Shown here piece after piece: positions 17,380-24,582 of a DNA stretch of 25,457 nt. A program made the translations under genes and the position numbers. Positions within the stretch are counted from its first letter, which is position 1. Every line of letters begins with the position of its first letter. The DNA is from GCA-2862585 sp963991165. GTDB lineage: Bacteria > Bacteroidota > Bacteroidia > Flavobacteriales > UBA7312. The notes beneath the pieces were generated by a model. That model did no database searches. It saw only the letters and a program-made list of their open reading frames with translations, and had not been told where the DNA came from. The stretch covers positions 1 through 25,457 of the forward strand of contig CAXDOW010000019.1 of NCBI GenBank assembly GCA_963991165.1, given 5' to 3'.

Positions 17380-18725
17380 TGGACTAATATGAGTTGTCCG
17401 ATGAGGAAGTAAATAAACAAACCAAGAATGTCGTTGACGGTCGTTATAAACGGACCAGTTGCCAAGGCCGGATCAATGTGGTATTTGTGTAATGTTAAAG
17501 GAACAAAGGTGCCAAACAGTGCTGCAAAAATAACGACCGATAAAAGCGCTATACTGACGGTTAGGCTAAGGTGAATGCCGTATCCCAAAAAGTAGGATGA
17601 AAAAAGAATGATGGTCGAACAAATAATGCCGTTAACCAGTGCCACGCCCAATTCTTTAATGAGTTGTTGAGAAATATTGCCTAAGGATGTCGATCCTCCA
17701 GCTAAACTTTGAACGACAATGGCGGCCGATTGAACACCAACATTTCCACCCATAGCGGCAATGAGTGGAATGAAAAAAGCCATTTCAAAATTCTTTTGAA
17801 TATCAAAGATACCAATGACTTTGGCTCCAAAAATACCACCAATCATTCCAATGAGCAGCCAAGGAAGTCGAGCTCTGGTAATTTCCCATACACTGTCGTT
17901 GGATTCCACGTCTTCGGAAATACCCGATGCCATTTGGTAATCTTTTTCAGCTTCTTCTTTCATAATATCCATCACGTCATCACCAGTAATTCTTCCAATA
18001 AGTTGGTGTTTATCATTGACTACTGGCAAAACGATAAGGTCGTATTTGTTCATGGTATATGCCACCTCTTCCTGACTCAACAAGGCATTGATCTTGATGA
18101 TGTCTTGTTTCATTATTTCAGAGATGATTGTTTTGGCGTTTGTCAGCAATAATTTTTTGAGCGACAAAGTGCCACGTAACACATTATCGTCATCAACCAC
18201 ATAGACTGTGTAAACATATTCTACCTCTTCAGCCTGTTTTCTCATTTCTTTGACGCACCGCATGACGGTCCAATTTTCATTGACTTTGATAAGCTCTTTG
18301 GCCATCAATCCGCCGGCGGTATTTTCATCGTAGTTTAATAAGTCTACAATATCGCTGGCATGCTCTTCATCTTCAATATGTGATAGAACTTCTTGTTTTT
18401 TGCTTTCTGGTAGTTCGGAAATGATATCGGCGGCATCGTCAGAATCCATGTTGTCAACAAATTCTTCGGCTATCTCTTTTGGGGAATGAGTTTTGAGGAG
18501 GTCTTCACGTAGGTCGTCCTCTAATTCTACTAAGACATCGGCAGCTATATTGTCTTGCAATAAGTCGAATAACATACGGGCTTTTTCGAAGTCTAAATGG
18601 TCTAAAATTTCAGCTATATCTGCCGGGTGATAGTGGTCGACCATAGCCAGTATTGATGTCGTGTTGTTGGCATCAATTAGCACATTAAGTTCACTTAAAA
18701 AGTCATTCGTCAAATCGAATTTCAT
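17376..18725 (-). CDS. mgtE: Magnesium transporter MgtE
   Basis: Homodimeric Mg2+ channel of the inner membrane, gated by cytoplasmic Mg2+-sensing domains. It has 449 residues from ATG 18725, which shares one base with the ksgA TGA (TGATG); a GTG one codon earlier is possible. Order: superhelical MgtE N domain (about 20-125), two CBS domains (about 139-265), connecting helix, then five membrane helices (about 287-449). Family marks include GGNVGVQSAA (326-335) in the pore and Asp432 in ATGPFITTVND, the position of the Mg-binding pore aspartate known from Thermus MgtE. It lies between ksgA and the hydroxyacid dehydrogenase with tiny overlaps on both sides. Confidence 0.96.
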   Translation of the reverse strand: MKFDLTNDFLSELNVLIDANNTTSILAMVDHYHPADIAEILDHLDFEKARMLFDLLQDNIAADVLVELEDDLREDLLKTHSPKEIAEEFVDNMDSDDAADIISELPESKKQEVLSHIEDEEHASDIVDLLNYDENTAGGLMAKELIKVNENWTVMRCVKEMRKQAEEVEYVYTVYVVDDDNVLRGTLSLKKLLLTNAKTIISEIMKQDIIKINALLSQEEVAYTMNKYDLIVLPVVNDKHQLIGRITGDDVMDIMKEEAEKDYQMASGISEDVESNDSVWEITRARLPWLLIGMIGGIFGAKVIGIFDIQKNFEMAFFIPLIAAMGGNVGVQSAAIVVQSLAGGSTSLGNISQQLIKELGVALVNGIICSTIILFSSYFLGYGIHLSLTVSIALLSVVIFAALFGTFVPLTLHKYHIDPALATGPFITTVNDILGLFIYFLIGQLILVQ

Positions 18726-19483
18726 CACTCAAAACATTGGGTTAGTTCAAAAAAATCGTGGACAGTGAGCTGTTCAGCACGTAATTCTAGGTATTTTTTC
18801 GCTTTGTTTTGGTCTGTCATCTGAAGACTTTTCAACGCATTTCTTAACGTTTTACGGCGAAGGCCAAAAGCTGTTTTTACCACCTTAATGAACAAAGCCT
18901 CATCACAGGGCAGTGTGTGCCTGTCATTTCTTGTTAGACGGATGACAGCAGACTTAACTTTTGGTGGGGGGTCAAAGACCTCTTCGTCGACCGTAAAAAG
19001 GTATTCGACATGGAAGTAGCACTGCAACAATACACTGATAATACCATAGCTTTTGTTGCCTGGTTTGGAGCAAACTCGTTGGGCAACTTCTTTCTGAAAC
19101 ATACCCACAATTTCGGTGATGGTTTCTTTGTGTTCCAATGCTTTAAATAAAATTTGGGACGAGATATTGTAGGGGAAATTACCAATTAGTCCAATGGGAT
19201 GATCAAAAATAGTATTGATGGGAAGTTTTAAGAAATCACCTGAAATGATGTGATTTTCTAAAGCTGGAAAATGAGTTTTTAAATACCTGACCGATTCGGT
19301 ATCTATTTCTACGACAAAGAGTTCGGACTCTAGGGGTAGTAAATATTGCGTCAGTATTCCCATTCCTGGACCTACTTCTAAGATTGTCTTTTGGGGGCTT
19401 ACACTGTGTGCGATGTCTTGAGCAATGTTAACGTCCTTGAGAAAGTGTTGGCCGAGGTGTTTTTTTGCTCTTACTTTTGTCAT
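18725..19483 (-). CDS. rsmA: 16S rRNA (adenine1518-N6/adenine1519-N6)-dimethyltransferase
   Basis: SAM-dependent enzyme (KsgA) that dimethylates two adjacent adenines in the 3'-terminal hairpin of 16S rRNA late in 30S assembly. It has 252 residues, full length. KKHLGQHFLKD (7-17) is the family N-terminus; the SAM-binding motif EVGPGMG is at 36-42 and the catalytic NFPY motif (the usual form is NLPY) at 102-105, followed by NISS. The C-terminal small domain has RRKTLRNALKSL. It starts 3 nt after the DUF4286 gene stop and overlaps the mgtE start by one base. Confidence 0.97.
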   Translation of the reverse strand: MTKVRAKKHLGQHFLKDVNIAQDIAHSVSPQKTILEVGPGMGILTQYLLPLESELFVVEIDTESVRYLKTHFPALENHIISGDFLKLPINTIFDHPIGLIGNFPYNISSQILFKALEHKETITEIVGMFQKEVAQRVCSKPGNKSYGIISVLLQCYFHVEYLFTVDEEVFDPPPKVKSAVIRLTRNDRHTLPCDEALFIKVVKTAFGLRRKTLRNALKSLQMTDQNKAKKYLELRAEQLTVHDFFELTQCFE

Positions 19484-19486
19484 GTG

Positions 19487-19783
19487 CTATTCTAAAATTT
19501 CTAGTAGTGTACGAAAAGCCGCTGCTTTACCCTCATAGCGTTGACGGTGTTTGGCTTGTAGCTCGGGAGCCATTTTTTCTTGGTATTCTTTTAGGGTTTC
19601 AAGGTTTTTGCAAAAGTATTGAATGGCATAGGTGCGTTCATCGTTTACCAATACTTTACATAGTTTGAATTCCAAAAAATAACCGGTTTTCATCACTTCG
19701 GGAATGTGTTCACTTTTCATCCACTGCAACCAGTCGTGGTGGATGCTGGCGTCAAGACTGACGGTAACGTTGTAAATAATCAT
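19487..19783 (-). CDS. DUF4286 family protein
   Basis: Small soluble protein of 98 residues with no signal peptide. MIIYNVTVSLD, HHDWLQWMKSEHIPEVMKTGYF and the C-terminal helix match the Bacteroidota DUF4286 family, whose likely fold is a dimeric alpha/beta ferredoxin-like barrel (family knowledge, not proof of function). Trp residues and a His in the HIPEVM segment could line a pocket. It shares a 4-nt ATGA overlap with the TPR gene and ends 3 nt before ksgA, so it is firmly part of the serS operon. No biochemical role is known to me. Confidence 0.85.
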   Translation of the reverse strand: MIIYNVTVSLDASIHHDWLQWMKSEHIPEVMKTGYFLEFKLCKVLVNDERTYAIQYFCKNLETLKEYQEKMAPELQAKHRQRYEGKAAAFRTLLEILE

Positions 19784-21597
19784 AGCTCTGTGTTTAGTTC
19801 TTCTCTTAGTTTTCGGAATCGTTTTCTGGCTTCGGAGGTAAAAATACTGTCTGAATAGTCAATAATTAGTTGTTCATAGAGGTTTTGTGCTTGGGCTTTT
19901 TGGTTAAGTTGATTTTCTAGAATGGTAGCCCACTGAAAGAGAGCATCGTCGGCCAAAATGTCAAAAGAAAAATCTTTGGCAATGGTTTCAAACAATGTTG
20001 CTGCTGTTTGGTAGTCTTTTTTCTTAATATAAATTTCGGCTTTTTTAAACAAAATTTCATCGGTAAGTGGGTGGCCCTTAAAAATAGATAACATGCTGTC
20101 TAATAGCATGGTACTTTCATCAAATTTGTTTTGAAATTCAAGCATGTCTGCTTGAGCATACATGCCCATTGCGGTGGTAGATGTATCCAAACCCATGTTG
20201 TCGGTAATTAGCAAAGATAGTTTCATAGCATTATTGGCGATGAGTTTGGAGGTGGACGCCTTCAAAACATCAAGCTGAGCTTGTGCCCATGAAAATTGTC
20301 CTTGATAATAGGCCACCTTAGCGCGTCTGTATTTTGCTTCATGACCAATGGGGTTTTCTTTGAATGCTTTTTCTACTTGTGAGTATTCTATAATGGCGTC
20401 CCAGTCTTTATTGATGATGAGGAAGATATCACCCAGCATAAGTTTACATTCTGCTTCTAACGACCCTTGTGGTAAGAGGTCAATACATTCTTCAAGTAGT
20501 GAAATAGCACCGCTGTAATCGTATTGATAAAAGGCCTTTAGTTGAGCATAGTCTTTCATCACAAAAGCCATGTCTTTGGATGTTCCGAATTCGTCTAAAA
20601 CAGATTGGTATTTTAATTCCAATTCCTTGAGTTGAGTAGAGGTATAGTTGGTATTGATTATGGTTTCTCCAAATACAATGACTTCTGATATTCTAGCTTC
20701 GGTGTAAAAGCGATTGTCAGTCCCTTGTTTAATGAGGTATTGGTAGCATTTGATAGCACTTTCATACGATTTGTTTTCGTAGGCGATATAGGCCAAATCA
20801 AACATTCGGCTACCGTCTTCTCTAAAGCGTTTGTCGAGGGCTTTGGTGTAGATGTAGGCAGCATCGTATTCGTTGGATTGAATAAACAACCAAATAAGGA
20901 GCTCGGTCAGAGCTGTGTTGTTAGATTGCTGAACCCTCGGTAGTAATTTGGTTTTTAAAAGTTCGTAGTTATTTTCTGTACTTTTTGTGCGTCCCAAACT
21001 ACTTTGCAGTCGAATTTTAACTGTTTTTAGGTGACTAGCATTTTTTTCTAAAAGATCTAGATAGGTGTCAATCATTTCTTCTGTTTGACCTAGATTAGAT
21101 AAAGAAGTAGCTAACATAAAGCCAAACTCAAAATGAGGATTCAATTCTTGTCCCTTTTGATAGGTTCTTACCATCCAATCGTACTCGCTATTGGATGAAA
21201 AAATAGATGCCAAAACAGTGACATCGTTAGTTTTGTTTGGGCGTAAACTGTTTACACTTTTTTTGAATTCTTTTTCGGCTTTAAAACGGTCGCTATTGGC
21301 TTTGTAAGCCATGCCAAGATAGGCGTTGTACTTTAATTGTTGGGGATAGGCCTGAGATGTTTCTTTGGCTAGAGCAATGGCTTGGTCAAATCTTTCTTGC
21401 TTTAGTAGGCAATCAAAGTAGTTTCTAAAATAACTGTGAATGCTAATCCTATTTTCGAACGATTCAAATAGTTCTATAGCTTTGTCACATTCGCCACTGT
21501 TGGCGTATCGGTTAGCAATGCGTAAGTCAGTGTTGGACTGTGCTAAACTAAGCGACAAGCTGGTGGTAAAAAAGACGATTGTTATAACAATTCTCAC
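19780..21597 (-). CDS. Exported tetratricopeptide-repeat protein
   Basis: Protein of 605 residues with a signal peptide (MRIVITIVFFTTSLSLSLAQS), so it should act in the periplasm or outer membrane. The rest is a long series of helical TPR-type repeats; clear ones include NRYANSGECDKAIELFESF, AIALAKETSQAYPQQLKYNAYLG, FDLAYIAYENKSYESAIKCY, and the C-terminal ILFKKAEIYIKKKDYQTAATLF and ALFQWATILENQLNQKAQAQ. Such proteins usually serve as scaffolds. It is sandwiched by 4-nt overlaps between a lipoprotein gene and the DUF4286 gene, suggesting a functional pairing with the lipoprotein (inference). The role is unknown. Confidence 0.87.
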   Translation of the reverse strand: MRIVITIVFFTTSLSLSLAQSNTDLRIANRYANSGECDKAIELFESFENRISIHSYFRNYFDCLLKQERFDQAIALAKETSQAYPQQLKYNAYLGMAYKANSDRFKAEKEFKKSVNSLRPNKTNDVTVLASIFSSNSEYDWMVRTYQKGQELNPHFEFGFMLATSLSNLGQTEEMIDTYLDLLEKNASHLKTVKIRLQSSLGRTKSTENNYELLKTKLLPRVQQSNNTALTELLIWLFIQSNEYDAAYIYTKALDKRFREDGSRMFDLAYIAYENKSYESAIKCYQYLIKQGTDNRFYTEARISEVIVFGETIINTNYTSTQLKELELKYQSVLDEFGTSKDMAFVMKDYAQLKAFYQYDYSGAISLLEECIDLLPQGSLEAECKLMLGDIFLIINKDWDAIIEYSQVEKAFKENPIGHEAKYRRAKVAYYQGQFSWAQAQLDVLKASTSKLIANNAMKLSLLITDNMGLDTSTTAMGMYAQADMLEFQNKFDESTMLLDSMLSIFKGHPLTDEILFKKAEIYIKKKDYQTAATLFETIAKDFSFDILADDALFQWATILENQLNQKAQAQNLYEQLIIDYSDSIFTSEARKRFRKLREELNTEL

Positions 21598-22124
21598 GGC
21601 TGGTTGTATTGATAGGTTTTTGAAAGTTGGTAAAGACTGTCGAATCGGTGTTCTGAATGCATGTAAGATTCTTGAAAATCAGTGACTTGCTTTGTGGTTT
21701 GCTCAAGTAGCAACTTTTCTTGGGTCAAAATGGATTTTAAATCGTCTTTACTAAAAACTGAATTGTCAATATCATTGTTAAGATTTAGAAGTTGTTTTTT
21801 GTTTTCCTTAATGATGTCAATTAATCCCTTTTTTTTGGTGCTGGCACTTTTAAATTGACGTTTCATGAGCTTGAGATCATTCATGAAATTCATCGTTTTG
21901 TAGTTGGGTGTGGAGGTCTTGTTGAGTTTCTTTTTGGCCTCTTCAACAGAAGTTTCATATTTTTTTAGATTGATTTTTGCCGATTGAATATCAATGGCTT
22001 TGCTGACTGCCAACAAGCTATCGTATTGCAGTCCTAATTGGCTAATGACAGTTTTTTCAGCGTCCAAATTGTGGTTTGAACATGATATTAGGAAAGTAAC
22101 TAAAAAGATGATGTAATACTTCAT
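21594..22124 (-). CDS. Predicted lipoprotein with coiled-coil region
   Basis: Protein of 176 residues that I cannot assign to a named family. Its N-terminus MKYYIIFLVTFLISC is a lipoprotein signal with the lipobox LISC, acylated Cys15, followed by SNHN. The remainder is highly charged, mostly helical and rich in Lys, Glu, Leu and Gln, with likely coiled-coil stretches (about 35-75 and 90-170). It is expected to be anchored in the envelope. Both ends are in 4-nt ATGA overlaps, with serS upstream and the TPR gene downstream. Confidence 0.8.
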   Translation of the reverse strand: MKYYIIFLVTFLISCSNHNLDAEKTVISQLGLQYDSLLAVSKAIDIQSAKINLKKYETSVEEAKKKLNKTSTPNYKTMNFMNDLKLMKRQFKSASTKKKGLIDIIKENKKQLLNLNNDIDNSVFSKDDLKSILTQEKLLLEQTTKQVTDFQESYMHSEHRFDSLYQLSKTYQYNQP

Positions 22125-23395
22125 GAGTCAATTCTGTTAAATCCGGTGTAAGGCACTAGTGCAGAAGGGATAGAAATTCCCTTTTCGTCCTGATTGTTTT
22201 CAAGCAGAGCTGCTACGATTCTTGGTAACGCCAAGGCACTGCCATTCAGGGTATGACAGAGAACGCTTTTTTTGTTTTGGTCTTTAAACCGAAGTTTCAA
22301 TCTGTTGGCCTGAAAACTTTCAAAATTGGATATTGAGCTTACTTCCAGCCAATGCTGTTGAGCGGTAGAAAATACTTCCATATCGTATGTCAGTGCCGAG
22401 GTAAAGCTCATATCGCCTCCACACAATTTTAGTATTCTGTAGGGCAGCTCCAGTTCATTTAAGAGTTCAGAGACGTGTTCCACCATTTTATCAAGGGTCT
22501 GATAGGATGTATCAGGATGTTGTATTTGTACGATTTCCACTTTGTCAAACTGATGCAGTCTGTTAAGCCCTCTGACATCTTTGCCATAGGAGCCCGCTTC
22601 CCTTCTAAAGCAGGGTGTGTAGCTAGTGCACTTGATTGGAAAATCCGAAGAGCTGAGAATGACATCTCTAAATAAGTTAGTTATTGGCACTTCTGCCGTT
22701 GGGATCAAATATAGGTTGTCTTCTGTGATGTGATACATTTGACCTTCTTTATCTGGCAATTGGCCTGTGCCAAAACCACTATCTTGGTTGACGACATGCG
22801 GTGGTTGTATTTCTTGGTATCCGGCGGCTATATTTCTATCTAAAAAGAAATTGATTAAGGCCCGTTGCAATCTGGCACCTTTGCCTTTGTAAACTGGAAA
22901 GCCAGCACCAGTAATTTTGGTTCCTAATTCAAAATCGATAAGGTTGTATTTTTTGGCTAATTCCCAGTGTGGCATGGCCTCTTTGTGTAATTGGGGTATT
23001 GAGCCAGATTCTAAGACAATTTCGTTGTCATCAGGAGTTTTTCCGTGGGGAACGCTGTCATGAGGAACATTAGGCAGTTGAGTCAACAAGTCCAAAAGTT
23101 CTTGCTGAATCTGCTGAAGGGTCTGGGCAAGGGTTTTACTTTGTTCTTTTAGTTGAGCGGTTTGCTGTTTGGCTTCTTGTGCTTTTTGGGCTTCTCCTAA
23201 TTTAAAGTATTGGCCTATTTCTTTTGATAGTTGGTTAGACTGAGCCAGTACTTCGTCTAGTTTATTTTGGGTTTCTTTTCGGCGATCATCTTTGAGGCAA
23301 ATAGAGTCGATGATGTCTTTGGCGTGGAAGTTTTTTTTGAGAAGTTTTTGAATTACTTCGTCCTTATTATCTCTTAGGTATTGTGTTTGTAGCAT
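22121..23395 (-). CDS. serS: Seryl-tRNA synthetase
   Basis: Class II aminoacyl-tRNA synthetase that charges tRNA-Ser (and starts selenocysteine charging where that exists). It has 424 residues, full length. Residues about 1-105 form the long antiparallel coiled-coil arm that grips the tRNA. The catalytic core has TAEVP (233-237), motif 2 with FRREAGSYGKDVRG (263-276) and motif 3 LNGSALALPR (383-392). It is the first gene of the seven-gene run ending at 16429 and lies just downstream of the rpmA terminator. Confidence 0.98.
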   Translation of the reverse strand: MLQTQYLRDNKDEVIQKLLKKNFHAKDIIDSICLKDDRRKETQNKLDEVLAQSNQLSKEIGQYFKLGEAQKAQEAKQQTAQLKEQSKTLAQTLQQIQQELLDLLTQLPNVPHDSVPHGKTPDDNEIVLESGSIPQLHKEAMPHWELAKKYNLIDFELGTKITGAGFPVYKGKGARLQRALINFFLDRNIAAGYQEIQPPHVVNQDSGFGTGQLPDKEGQMYHITEDNLYLIPTAEVPITNLFRDVILSSSDFPIKCTSYTPCFRREAGSYGKDVRGLNRLHQFDKVEIVQIQHPDTSYQTLDKMVEHVSELLNELELPYRILKLCGGDMSFTSALTYDMEVFSTAQQHWLEVSSISNFESFQANRLKLRFKDQNKKSVLCHTLNGSALALPRIVAALLENNQDEKGISIPSALVPYTGFNRIDS

Positions 23396-23414
23396 GTGTT
23401 TAAATCTCTCAGTA

Positions 23415-23422
23415 CAAAAATA
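23415..23422 (-). promoter_or_regulatory. Candidate -7 box for the serS operon
   Basis: On the minus strand TATTTTTG matches TAnnTTTG exactly and ends 19 nt before the serS ATG. It sits immediately after the T run of the rpmA terminator, where a serS promoter is expected. No clear TTTG box is seen at 19-20 nt spacing. Confidence 0.38.
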
Positions 23423-23430
23423 ACATTCTT

Positions 23431-23467
23431 AAACAAAAAAACTCCCTAACTTTAGAAGTAGGGAGTT
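23431..23467 (-). terminator. Intrinsic terminator of rplU-rpmA
   Basis: Perfect 9-bp inverted repeat, AACTCCCTA (23440-23448) and TAGGGAGTT (23459-23467), with a 10-nt loop. Read on the minus strand it is followed at once by TTTTTTGTTT. It lies 26 nt after the rpmA stop and separates that operon from serS. Confidence 0.85.
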
Positions 23468-23493
23468 AACTTTTTGATAAACTTCTATTGCGT

Positions 23494-23748
23494 TTAGATA
23501 GGTTTTACGGAAACAAACGAGCGGTTGTTCGATTTTTTGGTAAACTCAACCACGCCATCGGTCAAGGCAAACAAGGTATGATCTTTTCCCATTCCTACAT
23601 TTTCACCAGCATGGTGCTTAGTGCCTCGCTGACGAACAATAATGTTGCCTGCTATCGCTCCTTGACCACCAAAAATTTTGACGCCAAGTCGTTTACTTTC
23701 TGATTCTCTTCCGTTTTTACTACTACCTACCCCTTTTTTATGTGCCAT
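23494..23748 (-). CDS. rpmA: 50S ribosomal protein L27
   Basis: Ribosomal protein bL27, near the peptidyl-transferase centre and peptidyl-tRNA on the large subunit. It has 84 residues, the normal size: MAHKKGVGSSKNGRESESKRLG is the classic N-terminus and RQRGTKHHAGENVGMGKDHTL the core signature. There is no cleaved N-terminal extension of the kind seen in Firmicutes. It follows rplU after 6 nt, the universal rplU-rpmA pairing, and is closed by the hairpin at 23440-23467. Confidence 0.98.
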   Translation of the reverse strand: MAHKKGVGSSKNGRESESKRLGVKIFGGQGAIAGNIIVRQRGTKHHAGENVGMGKDHTLFALTDGVVEFTKKSNNRSFVSVKPI

Positions 23749-23754
23749 GGTAAA

Positions 23755-24321
23755 TTATTTTTCAGTTGTTTTTTTTGTTGTGGTTTTTTTAGCAGTCGTC
23801 TTTTTAGTAGTGCTTTTGCTTCCAGTTTTAGCGTCGGCCTTAGCAGTAGTTTTTGCTTTGGCTGATGTTTTAGGCTTACTTGCAGTACTCGTCTTTTTAG
23901 TGGTAGTCGCCTTGGCTTTTTTGGTTGCGCTGCCCTTTTCGGCTGTCGCTTTGGCGTCGGCTTTAGCCGTAGTTGGCTTACTTGCCGTGGCCTTTTTGTT
24001 AGCCGTACTTTTCTCCACGATACTCTGGATTTCTATCTTAGTAAACGATTGGCGATGACCATTTTTTACACGATATCCTTTTCTTCGTTTCTTTTTAAAG
24101 ACGATGACTTTATCTCCTTTTTCGTGACCTAAGACTTTGGCCGTTACTTTGGCTCCTCCGATTGCCGGGGCACCCACCTTGACTTTGCCATTGTTGTCAA
24201 TTAATAAAACAGTGTCAAACTCTACTTTTGAACCCTCTTTATCTTCCAAACGATGAACAAAAATCTGCTGGTCTTTTTCAACCTTAAATTGCTGACCTGC
24301 TATTTCTACAATTGCGTACAT
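23755..24321 (-). CDS. rplU: 50S ribosomal protein L21 with long basic C-terminal tail
   Basis: Ribosomal protein bL21, which binds 23S rRNA. Residues 1-103 are a complete, ordinary L21: MYAIVEIAGQQFKVEKDQ, KVIVFKKKRRKGYRVKNGHRQ (71-91) and FTKIEIQSI (93-101). Residues 105-188 add a tail built almost only of Lys, Thr, Ala and Ser, with about 25 lysines and the repeated octamer TTAKADAK. The tail is disordered and histone-H1-like in composition. The reading frame is intact and rpmA follows 6 nt later, so this is not an assembly artefact of the stop region. Similar tails occur in some other Bacteroidota L21 proteins, as far as I recall; their role is not established. Confidence 0.96.
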   Translation of the reverse strand: MYAIVEIAGQQFKVEKDQQIFVHRLEDKEGSKVEFDTVLLIDNNGKVKVGAPAIGGAKVTAKVLGHEKGDKVIVFKKKRRKGYRVKNGHRQSFTKIEIQSIVEKSTANKKATASKPTTAKADAKATAEKGSATKKAKATTTKKTSTASKPKTSAKAKTTAKADAKTGSKSTTKKTTAKKTTTKKTTEK

Positions 24322-24358
24322 CTTTAAACTTTTTTGTGTCCACTATTTTTGTGGGGTG

Positions 24359-24389
24359 CAAATGTAATAATTAATCAATAACTGACAAA
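24359..24389 (-). promoter_or_regulatory. Promoter of rplU-rpmA
   Basis: On the minus strand TTTG (24386-24389), a 19-nt spacer, then TACATTTG (24359-24366). Both boxes and the spacing match the Bacteroidota housekeeping sigma consensus exactly. Transcription should begin near 24353, giving a leader of about 30 nt. A weak CCAC/GTGG stem (24340-24354) would lie at the very 5' end of that RNA. Confidence 0.75.
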
Positions 24390-24405
24390 CAAATATTGGG
24401 CTTTT

Positions 24406-24451
24406 TCATTGTTGAAGGCTTGCTTTCTTGATGCGCTCTCTCAAACAATGA
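24406..24451. repeat. Inverted repeat between the small ORF and rplU
   Basis: Arms TCATTGTT (24406-24413) and AACAATGA (24444-24451) are perfect 8-bp complements around a 30-nt loop with some further partial pairing. On neither strand does a T run follow, so it is not a standard terminator. It lies in the longest gap of the window (24322-24582), downstream of the EamA gene and just upstream of the rplU promoter. Confidence 0.35.
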
Positions 24452-24453
24452 CA

Positions 24454-24555
24454 TTAGCTCATGAATTGGACTCGTTTTCGAATATAGGCAATTTCTTCTT
24501 CCAAATGGTCCATGTCATTCTTTAATATTTCTTGCTTGGGGCTTAAGGAAGCCAT
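24454..24555 (-). CDS. Possible 33-residue small protein
   Basis: A short frame beginning MASLSPKQEILKNDMDHL, with residues 7-30 strongly helical and charged (EEEIAYIRKRV), like a short coiled coil. It starts 27 nt after the EamA TGA and lies in the same reading frame, with no other stop between, so it could be a separate small protein translated from the same mRNA, or the remnant of a longer C-terminus. No family is recognised and no codon statistics are possible at this length. An overlapping 23-codon frame (MKLAFKTLVANGF) is less convincing. Confidence 0.4.
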   Translation of the reverse strand: MASLSPKQEILKNDMDHLEEEIAYIRKRVQFMS

Positions 24556-24582
24556 TGGCAACGAGGGTTTTAAATGCCAGCT

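Noticed and set aside
17709..18152. Open frame of 147 codons on the plus strand
   Set aside because: Antisense to the well-conserved membrane and CBS parts of mgtE, with low-complexity content and no family match.
23678..24058. Hydrophobic 126-codon plus-strand frame resembling a membrane protein
   Set aside because: It mirrors the Lys/Thr/Ala codons of the L21 tail and the rpmA start; the Val/Leu/Ala richness is a by-product of that antisense repeat.
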